Assembly: GCA_011799875.1 (NCBI GenBank)
Contig: CM022303.1
Location: 551,092,793-551,156,792 of the forward strand
DNA from: Thinopyrum elongatum
Lineage: Eukaryota > Streptophyta > Magnoliopsida > Poales > Poaceae
Reading direction: 5' to 3'
Length of the DNA: 64,000 nucleotides
How positions within the stretch are numbered: position 1 is the stretch's first letter; each line of letters begins with the position of its first letter. This document shows, in pieces, positions 53,592 to 64,000 of this stretch. The translations under genes and the position numbers were made by a program. A model generated the notes under the pieces. The model had not been told where the DNA came from. It worked only from the letters and a program-made list of their open reading frames with translations, and ran no database searches.

Positions 53592-54362
53592 ATGGACCGT
53601 TTGTTTCCACCGCGTCCTACGACACAGCTTGTGCTTCGCACTTGGGCTCGTAATACCCCTGGGTTTCCAGCTGTCCTGATCGCTCTCATGACCAGACTTG
53701 GCTACCGTTGGTACCCTGAGTACTTGGTTTATGAGGTTTACCGCGAGTTCAACCAGGAACAGTACTATGCTGAAGTTCGGATTTATGGTCAGCAGAACAA
53801 CTCAGACACCGAGCTACACCTTTTTCACGGATTAGGCGTGACGATTGAGATGGCAGTCCATGATGCCGCCTACTCTGCTGTCGCACGTCTACGAGGGGAG
53901 CACAATGCTATCTTGGATGACTCCGAGTTCCGATACATTCCGTATGCCCCTGCTGGAGATGCTACCGGATACTACACAGCTATCTGTGCCCCGTACGAGC
54001 CTCGTCGCTACGACCCGCGCGTTCTGATTCAGTGCACTCAGGCTCTGGATCGCACTGTTCGGGCTCTTGCCGTCGAGTTGGTTGCCACTCGAGCACGTCT
54101 CTACGATGCTATGACGCAGTTGCTGCCCGCTGTTCGTGCAGGGATACATCCGGAGCACATCCTTTATCCGTGCAGGACTCAGATGTATGCTGGTATTGAC
54201 TGGCCTACAGTTGGAGGTCACACACCGACACGTGGACCTCTTCTTACAGCTCGAGACCGGGTTCTGCATCAGAGTGCACATGGAGCACAGGATCTTTCCG
54301 CGACGAACATTCGTCGTCCGCACTCGCAGCTACCCCGATACAGTGGTTCTCTCCGACGTTGA
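53592..54362 (+). CDS. Extra ORF before gag, unknown function (256 aa)
   Basis: The ATG at 53592 follows TTTTCAG, so it may stand right behind a splice acceptor. The protein starts MDRLFPPRPTTQLVLRTWAR and continues with TRLGYRWYPEYLVYEVYREF, HLFHGLGVTIEMAVHDAAY and YIPYAPAG, ending at a TGA (54360-54362). Codon use and composition look like a real protein, without low-complexity runs. It has no gag, protease or enzyme motif that I know. I have the impression that similar frames precede gag in other Triticeae gypsy elements (recollection, not checked). A double-stranded-RNA-binding-like or viral-accessory role would be guesswork. Confidence 0.6.
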   Translation: MDRLFPPRPTTQLVLRTWARNTPGFPAVLIALMTRLGYRWYPEYLVYEVYREFNQEQYYAEVRIYGQQNNSDTELHLFHGLGVTIEMAVHDAAYSAVARLRGEHNAILDDSEFRYIPYAPAGDATGYYTAICAPYEPRRYDPRVLIQCTQALDRTVRALAVELVATRARLYDAMTQLLPAVRAGIHPEHILYPCRTQMYAGIDWPTVGGHTPTRGPLLTARDRVLHQSAHGAQDLSATNIRRPHSQLPRYSGSLRR

Positions 54363-54612
54363 TGTAGCCTTTGCTATCTCTCGTTGTGTACTTCCTTACC
54401 GCGTGCCTGCGCGCCGCCTAGTATGTCTAGCTTTTGATTTGCGCCGTTATGCTGTCCGCTTGTACCCGACGTTGTGTATGGATCTGTATGTCTTAATCGA
54501 CTACTGTTATGTATCTATAACACTGCTTGGAGTATTGTCGTGTTACATCATGCTTGTCACTAAGCACTCGCGCTTGCTTTTACTAAACTACCCCCTGTTG
54601 TAAATTAGCAGG

Positions 54613-57600
54613 ATGGTTAGACCCGCTGGTCGTGGTCGTGGCCGTGGTGCCAACGATCCACCACCGCCGAACTATATGGCTGGAATGATGCAGCAATTTG
54701 AGCTGCAACGTCAGTTCATGCAAGGGATCATGGATCAGTTTCCTCGTCCCAATATGAACCAGTATCCGGGCCCAGGGACCCTGCAGGACTTTATGCGCCT
54801 CAACCCAACCGTCTACCGCGGCTCAACTCAGCCCCTGGATGCGGATGACTGGCTTCGCGACATCACCTATGAGTTGGAATCTGGTGGCGTTGCCCCTGCA
54901 AACTATGTCACCTTCGCCTCCTTCTTTCTCAAGGGCCCCGCTGCTCAATGGTGGGACAGCCACAGGCGCACTCAACCAGCTGGCACAGTCATCACTTGGC
55001 CGGATTTCCAAGCTGCCTTCCGTGCCCGTTTCATTCCCCAGGGAATCATGGACCGGAAGAAGCAAGAGTTCCGCAACCTCACCCAGGGCAACAAGACAGT
55101 GGAAGCTTATCAGCGGGAGTTTCTGGAATTATCCCGCTATGCTGAAGAAGACATTCCCACTGATGCTCGCCGTCAGGAAAGGTTTCGCGAAGGACTTCAA
55201 GCTTCTGTTTTATTTGATTCGGGAGCATCGCATTCATTCATGTCCGAAGAATTTGCATACAAACACGACATTAAATGTGAGGTCATGAACACTGCAATAG
55301 TAATACACACCCCCGCGGGTCAATGTCAAACCTCCATGGGTAGCAACGACGTCACCGTTGAAATTGAAGGGCTGGAGTTTCACGCCTCCCCTTTCATACT
55401 AAAGTCTTGTAATATCGACCTCATTCTCGGAATGGATTGGTTGAAAGCGCATACTGCTTCTATAGTTTGCGCCACGAAGATCGTCCATCTTCTACACCCT
55501 TCTGATGAAATAATAAGCTACCAGGCTCAAATCATCCAAAATGCCGAGGCGAGACTTTATGCCTTGAATGCGTTAAACGCATCACCACTTGAAGGCATCG
55601 AGAACATTCCAGTTGTTCGCGAATTCCAAGGTGTTTTCCCAGAAGAACTCCCAGGGATACCCCCTGCTCGAGCTGTCGAATTTGTCATCGACTTGAAACC
55701 AGGCACCACTCCTATCGCCAAGCGACCCTACAAGATGCCGCCGCATGAACTCCTTGAACTTAAGGAGGAAATCGACGCTTCACTTCGTAAGGGTTTCATT
55801 CGCCCAAGTTCCTCTGCTTGGGGATCACCTTCTCTCTTTGTCAGGAAGAAGGATGGATCAAACTGATTGGTCCAAGATTACCGTCCTATTAACCAAGCAA
55901 CTATCCAGAACAAATATCCCCTTCCTCGGATAAACGATCTGTATGATCAACTGGCGGGTTCATCAGTGTTCTCTAAACTCGACTTAAGGTTGGGTTACCA
56001 CCAGATCCGTGTTCGTGAAGAGGATATCCCAAAGACCGCCTTCGTTACTCGATATGGCTCATACGAGTACACTGTCATGTCATTCGGCTTAACCAATGCT
56101 CCCGCCACATTCTCCCGCCTGATGAATTATATATTCATGGAATACCTTGACAAGTTCGTCGTGGTTTACTTGGATGATATCCTAGTATACTCCAAGAACA
56201 AAGAGGAACATGCTGAACATCTTCGACTTGTTCTGGAAAAACTTCGAGAGCATCAACTATATGCTAAGTTTTCCAAGTGTGAATTCTGGCTTCCCGAAGT
56301 AACATACCTTGGGCATGTCATCTCCAAGGATGGTATTGCCGTCAACCCCGAGCGAGTTCAGGCTATTCTTGATTGGGCTCCTCCAAAGAACGTCAAGCAA
56401 GTTCGAAGTTTTCTCGGACTCGCCAGCTATTGCCGTCGATTTGTCGAGAACTTCTCCAAGATCGCCAAGCCCCTGACTACCTGCTTCATAAAGGCGTCAA
56501 GTTCGATTGGACGGAAAAGTGTCAAGAAAGTTTCCAGACGCTCAAAGACAAGCTGACTTCTGCCCCAGTGCTTGCCCCTCCTGATTCCCAGAAGGATTTT
56601 GTCATCTATTGTGATGCATCCCGTCAAGGATTAGGCGGTGTCCTAATGCAAGACCGCAGAGTAATTGCTTATGCTTCGCGTCAATTGCGTCCGCACGAAG
56701 AGAATTACCCAGTACATGACCTCGAGCTTGCTGCCGTCATCCATGCACTAAAACAGTGGCGACATTACCTTCTCGGTAATCGTTGCGAAATCTACACCGA
56801 TCATCAAAGTCTGAAGTATCTGTTCACTCAGCCAGACCTGAACCTCCGTCAACAGAGATGGATGGAGACCGTAGCGGATTTTAACTTGGGTATTTCTTAT
56901 ACCCCTGGCAAGGCTAATGTAATGGCCGATGCCTTGAGCCGCAAGTCTTATTGCAGTCACCTCCAGTTTCACGAAGTTCAACCTTCGCTTATTGAAGAAT
57001 TCAGAAAGCTGAATCTCCACATTGTTCCTCCTGGAGCACTCGCTCCCCCTCCTGAAGGTTCCTACAAAATGAACCTCCACGTTGTTTCCCAGGGTTCTCT
57101 TAATACCCTGGTTGTTAAACCAGATCTCGTGGACAGCATCAAGACGCTGCAGGGCTATGACTCTCAAGCCCACAAGATTAAGCGCTATCTCGCTGAAGGA
57201 AGGCCTTCGTTCTTCACTATTGATGATACTGGCACCTTGTTCTTTAAAAGTCGTCTAGTGGTCCCCTCTAAAGGTAACCTGGGTATGACTCAGGAGGTCA
57301 TGCAAGAAGCTCACGACACTCCGTTGTCTATTCATCCCGGCAGTACCAAGATGTACCAAGACATCCGTCAAAGATTCTGGTGGTCAAACATGAAGCAAGA
57401 CATTGCTCGCTATGTTGCTGAATGTGATGTTTGCCGTCGTGTCAAAGCAGAACATCAAAGGCCCGCCGGAACTCTGCAACCAATTGCTGTTCCTGAATGG
57501 AAATGGGACCATGTTGAAATGGACTTTATCACTGGGTTTCCCAAATCACAGAAAGGTAATGATGCTATTCTTGTCGTCATTGACCGACTTTCCAAAGTTG

Positions 57601-58568
57601 CACATTTTCTAGCCGTCAAAGAGACGATCACTGCTAGTCAGCTCGCAACTCTCTACATGTCCAGAATTGTTTCACTTCACGGTATTCCACTGGTTATCAG
57701 TTCAGACCGTGGCAGCTTATTTACTTCAAGATTCTGGGCAAGTTTCCAAGAAGCTATGGGAACTCATCTGTCCTTCAGCACCGCTTTTCACCCTCAGTCT
57801 CAAGGACAAGTTGAACGAATCAACCAAGTTCTCGAAGACATGCTTCGAGCTTGTGTCATATCCTTCGGAAGGAAATGGGAAGAATCTCTCCCATATGCCG
57901 AATTCTCTTACAATAACAGCTATCAAGCCAGTCTGAAGATGGCCCCCTTTGAAGTATTGTACGGACGAAAGTGCCGAACCCCTCTAAATTGGTCAGAAAC
58001 TGGGGAACGTCCACTCTTCGGTCCGGATATTATCCAACTTGCCGAAGATCAAGTTCGCGTTGTCCGCGAGCATTTGAAGACTGCTCAGTCACGTCAAAAG
58101 AGTCAGTATGACCGCAAACACAAAGATATGGTCTATCAACCTGGCGAAAGGGCTTATCTTCGAGTCACACCGATGAAAGGTACACACCGATTCGGGATCA
58201 AGGGCAAGCTAGCTCCTCGCTATATTGGTCCTTTCACTGTTCTTGAAAGGCGTGGTAGAGTGGCATATCAGTTGGAACTTCCACCGAACCTTTCTCAGGT
58301 TCACGATGTGTTCCACGTATCGCAACTCCGCCGCTGCTTCAAAGACCCTATCCGCGGAGTAGATCACGAATTGCTTGAACTGCAACAAGACCTCTCTTAT
58401 AAAGAGCATCCGGTCCGCATTCTCGATCAAGCCGAGCGTCGCACACGCCAGAAGGTTATCCAGTTCCTCAAGGTTCAGTGGTCAAACCATTCTGAGGATG
58501 AAGCCACTTGGGAACGCGAGGATCGTCTTCGCGATGAATACCCCGCTTTGTTTCTTTCTACCTCCTAA
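54613..58568 (+). pseudogene. gag-pol: Gag-pol of the chromodomain gypsy element, broken
   Basis: Gag starts at 54613 (MVRPAGRGRGRG; core WLRDITYELESGG, QWWDSHRR). At about 55200 it runs in frame straight into the protease (LFDSGASHSFMS), so the gag C-terminus and zinc knuckle are deleted. Reverse transcriptase follows; a TGA at 55864-55866 and a one-base frameshift near 56480 interrupt it. YLDD is at about 56170, RNase H at about 56600-56950, and integrase at about 57280-57900 (MDFITGFP, SDRGSLF, GQVERIN). A C-terminal chromodomain lies at about 58410-58550 (VQWSNHSEDEATWE), ending at 58568. These breaks mean that this copy cannot supply its own proteins. Chromodomains direct integration towards marked chromatin. 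Confidence 0.93.
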
Positions 58569-58591
58569 ATCTCGGGACGAGATTTCTTGTA

Positions 58592-58603
58592 GTGGAGGAG
58601 ATT
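58592..58603 (+). other. Polypurine tract
   Basis: GTGGAGGAGATT directly before the 3' LTR is the expected primer tract for plus-strand synthesis. Confidence 0.85.
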
Positions 58604-61600
58604 TGTAACACCCCCTGTATTAAGCTACAGAGATCACCCTTTTGATGAGGCCATGTCATCATGATTAATAGTGCACAATCATCATTAGCATCATATTGCA
58701 TTTCAACTCCTAAGTCAAATTCAAATTTAAATGAAAGTGGAGTATAAAAGTTGTCCAACATAGAAACTAAAATGTCAGGTAAATAACAAATATTCCAGAG
58801 GCTATTCTAAAATTGAAACCAACATCATTGGAATTGGATAAGTGACTCGAACAACCTCAAACAGTGGATAAAGATAATATTTAATAACCATTTATTAAAT
58901 CTGAAATAAATATGGAATTATGTTTTGTCCAAACTAATTTTAGGTGTTAAGGAATAATGCACTGGTATTTATGAAATAGGTCACACTTTTTACAAAAACC
59001 ATTTGGGGCCTAAACATTTAACAGTAGAGAAAAGAGAATAAAGAAAAGGGAAAAGAAACAGAAAAACAAAAGAAAAGAAAAGGCCCCCCTGGCCAACTGG
59101 GCCAGGCGGCCCAGCTGGCCGACCCACCTGGCCCAACTGGCCGGCCCAGCCCCATCCCCTGCCTTATCCCCATGGGGGGGGGAAACCCTAACCAGCCACC
59201 CCCCCCCACTTCCCCCCTCTCCCGATATATCCCCCCCTCTCCCCCGATTGGATCGGGATCGAGAGGTGGAGGTCGCCGCGACGCCCCGACCCTGCCGCCC
59301 GACGCCGCCCCGTTGCCATTGCCGTTGGACGCCGTCGCCGGAGCGCTCCCCCGCCGGCCTGCTTCTCCTCTCCGCCGTCGTCCCCGTCTTCCTCCTCGCG
59401 CTCCACTGCCCCGTCCCTACGCTCCCTCGGTGAGGCCCCCGGTCCTCCTCTCTCGCTCGCCTGCCGCGCTCCCGCCGCGCCCACCGTTGCTCCGCTCCGG
59501 CCGTGACCACGCCTCGCGCGCTCCGGCCCCGCGCTCACCGCGGTCGGGCCGTGCCCTGGCCATGCGCCGCGCCGTCCGGCCGTGCCCGTCGCCCAGCGGT
59601 CACCGCGCCCAGCGCCTCGCCCCGCTGAGGCCTCTCTGCCTCGCCGGCCCCTACTCACTACCCCGCGCGCTGCCTGCGCCTCACCCTCGCCTACCTCTGC
59701 CGCCAGTCCCACCTCGCCCCTCTACGCCGCCTCCGGCCACCGGTCCTCCCCCCCCCGCGGCTCCAGCCGCGCCGTGGCCGCCGGCCGCGCACCCTCGCGG
59801 CCATCTCCCGCGACCGGCGATGGCGCCCTGGCGCGCCCCATCGCCCGTGCCCGTTCGAGCGGGTTCGCCCGCCCGTTACCCGTACCCAGCGCCCGTTAAG
59901 TCCCCCTGGCCCATTGACATGTGGGGCCCAGCCCCAGAACGTTTTAATAAAAAGGAAATAAAAATAAAAATAATAAAAATAATTAATTAATTAGTTAATT
60001 AATCCTGATTAGGTTAATTTAATTAACTAATTAGTGTTAATTAAACAGTAATATAATTAGTTAACCCTAATTAATTTAACAGTCTATGACAGGTGGGACC
60101 CACCCTGTCAGGGCGCCTGCTGACATCAGCATGATGTCATGCTGACATCATCGCAGCACTGTTTCGGATAATGTTGAATTAAATAATTAATTAAAATTTC
60201 AGAAATTAATAAAAACTTTAGAAAATCATATCTTTTAAACCGTAACTCCGATGAAAATATTTTATACATGAAACTTGCTCAGAACGACGATACGAACCCG
60301 GATACGCCCTCGGTATCTCCGTCAGACGCCCGCAGCTATGAGAACGTTGAACAATTAGACCGATTTCGATAAATGAATAGTGTCCAACTTTAATTAAATA
60401 AATCCAAATAAATTCCTAAATTAACTAAATCGCTTAGTTAGGCTGTATATCACCCCGGCATATCATTTAGACATGTCATGCATCCCTGTTGCATTATTGC
60501 CGTGTGTTTACTGTTTCTTCCCCCTCTTCTCTTCGGTAGACTACGAGACCGACGCAGCTGCTGGTGCCCCGACCGACTACGTTGTTGACGACCCCTACTT
60601 GCCAGAGCAACCAGGCAAGCCCCCCCCTTGATCACCAGATATCGCCTATTCTCCTCTATACTACTTGCATTAGAGTAGTGTAGCATGTTACTGCTTTCCG
60701 TTAATCCTAGTCTGATGCATAGCCTGACACTGTTGCTACATCTGTTGATACCTTACCTGCAATCCTAAATGCCTAGTGTAGGATGCTAGTTTATCATCAT
60801 TGGCCCTGCATTCTTGTCAGTCTGCCTTGCTATACTATCGGGCCGTGATCACTCGGGAGGTGATCACGGGTTATACTATACATATATGCATACTATACAA
60901 ATGGTGACTAAAGTCGGGTCGGCTCGAAGAGTACCCGCGAGTGATTCACGGATTGGGGGCTGAAAGGACCTTTGTCCCAACGGCCCTTTGTGTGGATCTT
61001 TGTGGCGGAGCGACAGGGCAGGTTGAGACCACCTAGGAGACAGGTGGGCCAGGCCCTGGTCGGCGTTCGCGTTTACTTCATAATAACACGCTTAACGAGA
61101 TTGGATATTTGATCTGAGTCTGGCCACTGGCCTATACGCACTAACCAACTACGCGGGAGTAGTTATGGGTATCCCGGCGTCGTGGTATCAGCTGAAGCCT
61201 TCTTGACGTCAGCGACTGAGCGGCGCGCGCCGTGTTGGACCGCGCTAACATAACCGCCGTGATCGTGTGGGTTGCTAGGTCTGCTCGCGGCCGCGTACGC
61301 AACGTGCAGGAGCGCACTGGGCGATGGGGATCGAGCGTGTTGGGGAATATGTGGTGCACCCCTGCAGGGAAGTTTATCTATTCGAATAGCCGTGTCCCTC
61401 GGTAAAAGGACGACCCGGAGTTGTATTCCGACCTCATGACAACTAGAAATGGATACTTAATAAAACACACCCTTACAAGTGACAGATATAACCCGGTGGT
61501 CGCTCTCTCGCATGGTGGCGACGAGAGGATCGACGGGTAGGATTATGCTATACGTTGTTGTTTGGTTAACTTCCAACTAATCTCTTCTATTGCTTCAAGA

Positions 61601-62205
61601 TGAAGGCTGCCAGAAGCGTAGTCTTCGACAGGACTAGCTATCCCCCTCTTATTCTGGCATTCTGCAGTTCAGTCCACCGATATTGCCTCTTTACACATAT
61701 ACCATGCATATGTAGTATAGATCCTTGCTTGCGAGTACTTTGGATGAGTACTCACGGTTGCTTTCCCCCTCCTTTCCCCCTTTCCCTTCTTGCTGGTTGT
61801 CGCAACCAGATGTTGGAGCCCAGGAGCCAGACGCCACCTTCGACGACTACTACCACCAGGACGGAGCCTACTACTACGTCCAGGACGTCGACGACCAGGA
61901 GTAGTTAAGAGGATCCCAGGCAGGAGGCCCTGCGCCTGTTCGATCTGTTGTATCCCTGTTTGTGCTAGCCATCTTATGGCACCTTGTTTAACCTATGTCT
62001 GTACTCAGATATTGTTGCTTCCGCTGACTCGTCTATGATCGAGCATTTGTATTCGAGCCCTCGTGGCCCCTGGCTTGTATTATGATGCTTGTATGACTTA
62101 TTTATGTTTTAGAGTTGTGTTGTGATATCTTCCCGTGAGTCCCTGATCTTGATCGTACACGTTTGCGTGCATGATTAGTGTACGATCGAGCCGGGGGCCG
62201 CCACA
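58604..62205 (+). repeat. 3' LTR (3602 bp) of the chromodomain gypsy element
   Basis: This is the same sequence as 49595-53196 apart from the two positions noted, and the same length. Confidence 0.95.
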
Positions 62206-62210
62206 GGGAA

Positions 62211-63923
62211 CGTTGCATGGAAAACAAAAAAATTCTACGCACATGCAAGATCTATCCATGGAGATGCATAGCTACGAGAGGGGGAGAGCATCTACAAACA
62301 CTTGTAGATCGCTAAGAGGAAGCATTTATCAACGTGGTTGATGTAGTTGTACACCTTCACGATCCGTCCCGATCAAGTACCGAACGTACGACACCTCCGC
62401 GTTCAGCACACGTTCAGCTTGATGACGTCCTCGCCTTCTCGATCCAGCAAGAGAGGCGAAGTAGTAGATGAGTTCCGGCAGCACGACGGCGCGGTGACGG
62501 TGGTGGTGAAGAACAATCTCCGCAGGGCTTCGCCAAGCACAACGGAAACTATGACGGAGGATACACTAGAGGGGACGGGGTTGCAGGCACACGGCTTGGT
62601 GAATCTTGATGTGTCTTGGGTGCTAGCCCTGCCCCTCTATTTATATGTTGAGCCCTGGGGTAGAAACTTGGAGTAAAAGCCTCCTCAAAGTCGGTTTTTC
62701 CCGAAAGGCAAGAGTCCTTCTCGGACTCCAGGACCCGACGCCAGGGTTCCCGGCGTCTGGACCCAGACAACAGGGTCCCTGGCATCTGGCCCCTGGCCTC
62801 TGCAAAATTGCCTTTTGCACTTACCAAAAGCCCCGTGGGCTTTACCCCTTGGCCCAAATAAAGTGTTCTCGCACCAGAACATTTCAGGAAACATCTGAAA
62901 CCCCTTCCGATGAATTCCGAAACCCTTCCGGAGACCAAACACTATTATCCCATATATTAATCTTTACCTCCGGACCATTTCGGAGCTCCTCGTCATGTCC
63001 GTGATCTCATCCGAGACTTCTAACAACATTCGGTCACCAACATACATAACTCATATAATACTATATCGTCAACGAACGTTAAGCGTGCGGACCCTACGGG
63101 TTCGAGAATGATGTAGACATGATCGAGACGCTTCTCTGGTCAATAACCAATAGCGGGACCTGGATGCCCATATTGGTTTCTACATATTCTACGAAGATCT
63201 TTATCGGACAAACCTTTATGACAACATACGTAATTCCCTTTGTCTATCGGTATGTTACTTGCCTGAGATTCGATCGTCGGTATCTTCATACCTAGTTCAA
63301 TCTCGTTACCGGCAAGTCTCTTTACTCGTTCCGTAATACACCATCTCGTAACTAACTCCTTAGTCACTTTGCTTGCAAGCTTCTTGTGATGTGTATTACT
63401 GAGAGGGCCCAGAGATACCTCTCCGATACACGGAGTGATAAATCCTAATCTCAATCCATGCCAACTCAACAGATACCTTTGGAGATACCTGTAGAGCATA
63501 TTTATGATCACCCAGTTACGTTGTGACGTTTGATAGCACACAAGGTATTCCTCCGGTATCCGGGAGTTGCATGATCTCATAGTCGAAGGAATATGTATTT
63601 GACATTAAGAAAGCAATAGCAATAAACTGAACGATCATATGCTAAGCTAACGGATGGATCTTGTCCATCACATCATTCTCCTATTGATGTGATCCCGTCA
63701 TCAAGTGACAACACATGTCTATGGTTAGGAAACCTTAACCATCTTTGATCAATGAGCTAGTCTAGTAGAGGCTTACTAGGGACACGGTATTTGTTTATGT
63801 ATCCACACATGTATTTAAGTTTCCGATCAATACAATTCTAGCATGAATAATAAACCTTTATCATGAATAAGGAAATATAATAATAACAACTTTATTATTG
63901 CCTCTAGGGCATTTTTTCCATCA
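62211..63923 (-). repeat. 3' LTR of an Angela/WIS-type copia element (minus strand)
   Basis: On the minus strand it starts TGATGGAAAAAATGCCCTAG (63923 down) and ends GTTCCCCAACA across the gypsy insertion. With the 10 bp at 49585-49594 the LTR is about 1723 bp. It is the same family as the solo LTR at 23711-25478, in the opposite orientation. Confidence 0.88.
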
Positions 63924-64000
63924 GTCTCCCACTTGCACTAGAGTCAATAATCTAGATTACATTGTAATGAATCTAACACCCATGGAGTCTTGGTGCTGAT
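63924..64000 (-). mobile_element. Start of the internal region of the copia element
   Basis: On the minus strand AGTGCAAGTGGGAGAC directly precedes the LTR start, the usual polypurine tract of this copia group. The rest of the element (pol, 5' LTR) lies beyond the window. Confidence 0.75.

Larger units (their letters stand above)
49595..62205 (+). mobile_element. Chromodomain gypsy LTR retrotransposon, very recent, defective
   Basis: Two 3602-bp LTRs (49595-53196 and 58604-62205) are flanked by GGGAA (49590-49594 and 62206-62210). Between them are a methionine-tRNA primer site, an extra ORF, gag-pol with C-terminal chromodomain, and a polypurine tract. I found only two LTR differences (49776 against 58785, and 52879 against 61888). 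At the usual grass rate that is of the order of 20 thousand years. The chromodomain places it among the chromoviruses, perhaps the Tekay/Del clade. It lies 10 bp inside a copia LTR. Confidence 0.95.

Noticed and set aside
49595..62205. The 9-kb spaced direct repeats as a segmental duplication or assembly artefact
   Set aside because: They have TG..CA ends, a primer site, a polypurine tract, a 5-bp target duplication and gag-pol between them, so they are LTRs.

Overview
The window looks like genomic DNA of a Triticeae grass (wheat, Aegilops or a close relative). The grounds are the repeat content. There are copia LTRs of the Angela/WIS/BARE type (starting TGAAGGAAATATGCCC), many Stowaway MITEs with CTCCCTCCGTCCC ends in TA target sites, a T-tailed tRNA-derived SINE, CACTA ends with CACTACTAGGGAAAA, and a dual-RNase-H Tat-type gypsy element. 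No bacterial features, CRISPR arrays or rRNA genes were seen. All calls are by eye, without database searches.

Layout, left half. An almost complete Tat-lineage gypsy element (1277-11072, sense strand minus) sits inside a small host reading frame and splits it, with a GTGGG target duplication. It carries an intact 1520-residue pol frame on the minus strand and, antisense to it, a multi-exon gene with its own TATA box next to the 3' LTR. From 11 to 23 kb there are a 44-bp minisatellite, a first exon of an unknown acidic protein (13541-13897), a broken RNase H fragment, a zinc-knuckle (FAR1-like) remnant, two ~165-bp direct repeats 4.7 kb apart, a truncated LIFEGUARD/BI-1-like exon joined to an unrelated exon, and an 881-bp poly(A) retroposon with a 19-bp duplication. 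From 23.5 to 27 kb an old repeat with a degenerate 348-codon frame is split by a solo copia LTR (TSD TGTCC). An internally deleted hAT element (27952-29915, TSD CTCTTGTC) sits in a repeat whose inverted relative at about 15.4 kb still shows the empty site.

Genes. Two ordinary plant genes look intact. One is a three-exon alpha-expansin (31008-33330, plus, 260 residues) for cell-wall loosening. The other is a long minus-strand gene (45259-34371) for a MORC-type GHKL ATPase with a C-terminal CW zinc finger, probably a nuclear chromatin factor. Nearly all of its exons could be joined in phase, and its introns hold three complete Stowaway MITEs, one half MITE, a SINE and a 193-bp tandem duplication.

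Right end (46-64 kb). After a Harbinger-like MITE and a CACTA end there is a three-level nest. The outer element is an LTR starting at 48107. Into it went a minus-strand Angela/WIS-type copia element (its 3' LTR starts at 49585 and resumes at 62211). Into that LTR went a 12.6-kb chromodomain gypsy element (49595-62205, TSD GGGAA). The two 3602-bp LTRs of the gypsy element differ at only two positions that I could find, so it moved very recently. Its coding region is nevertheless defective: gag is fused to protease by a deletion, and there are one stop and one frameshift. It also carries an extra 256-codon ORF of unknown function before gag.
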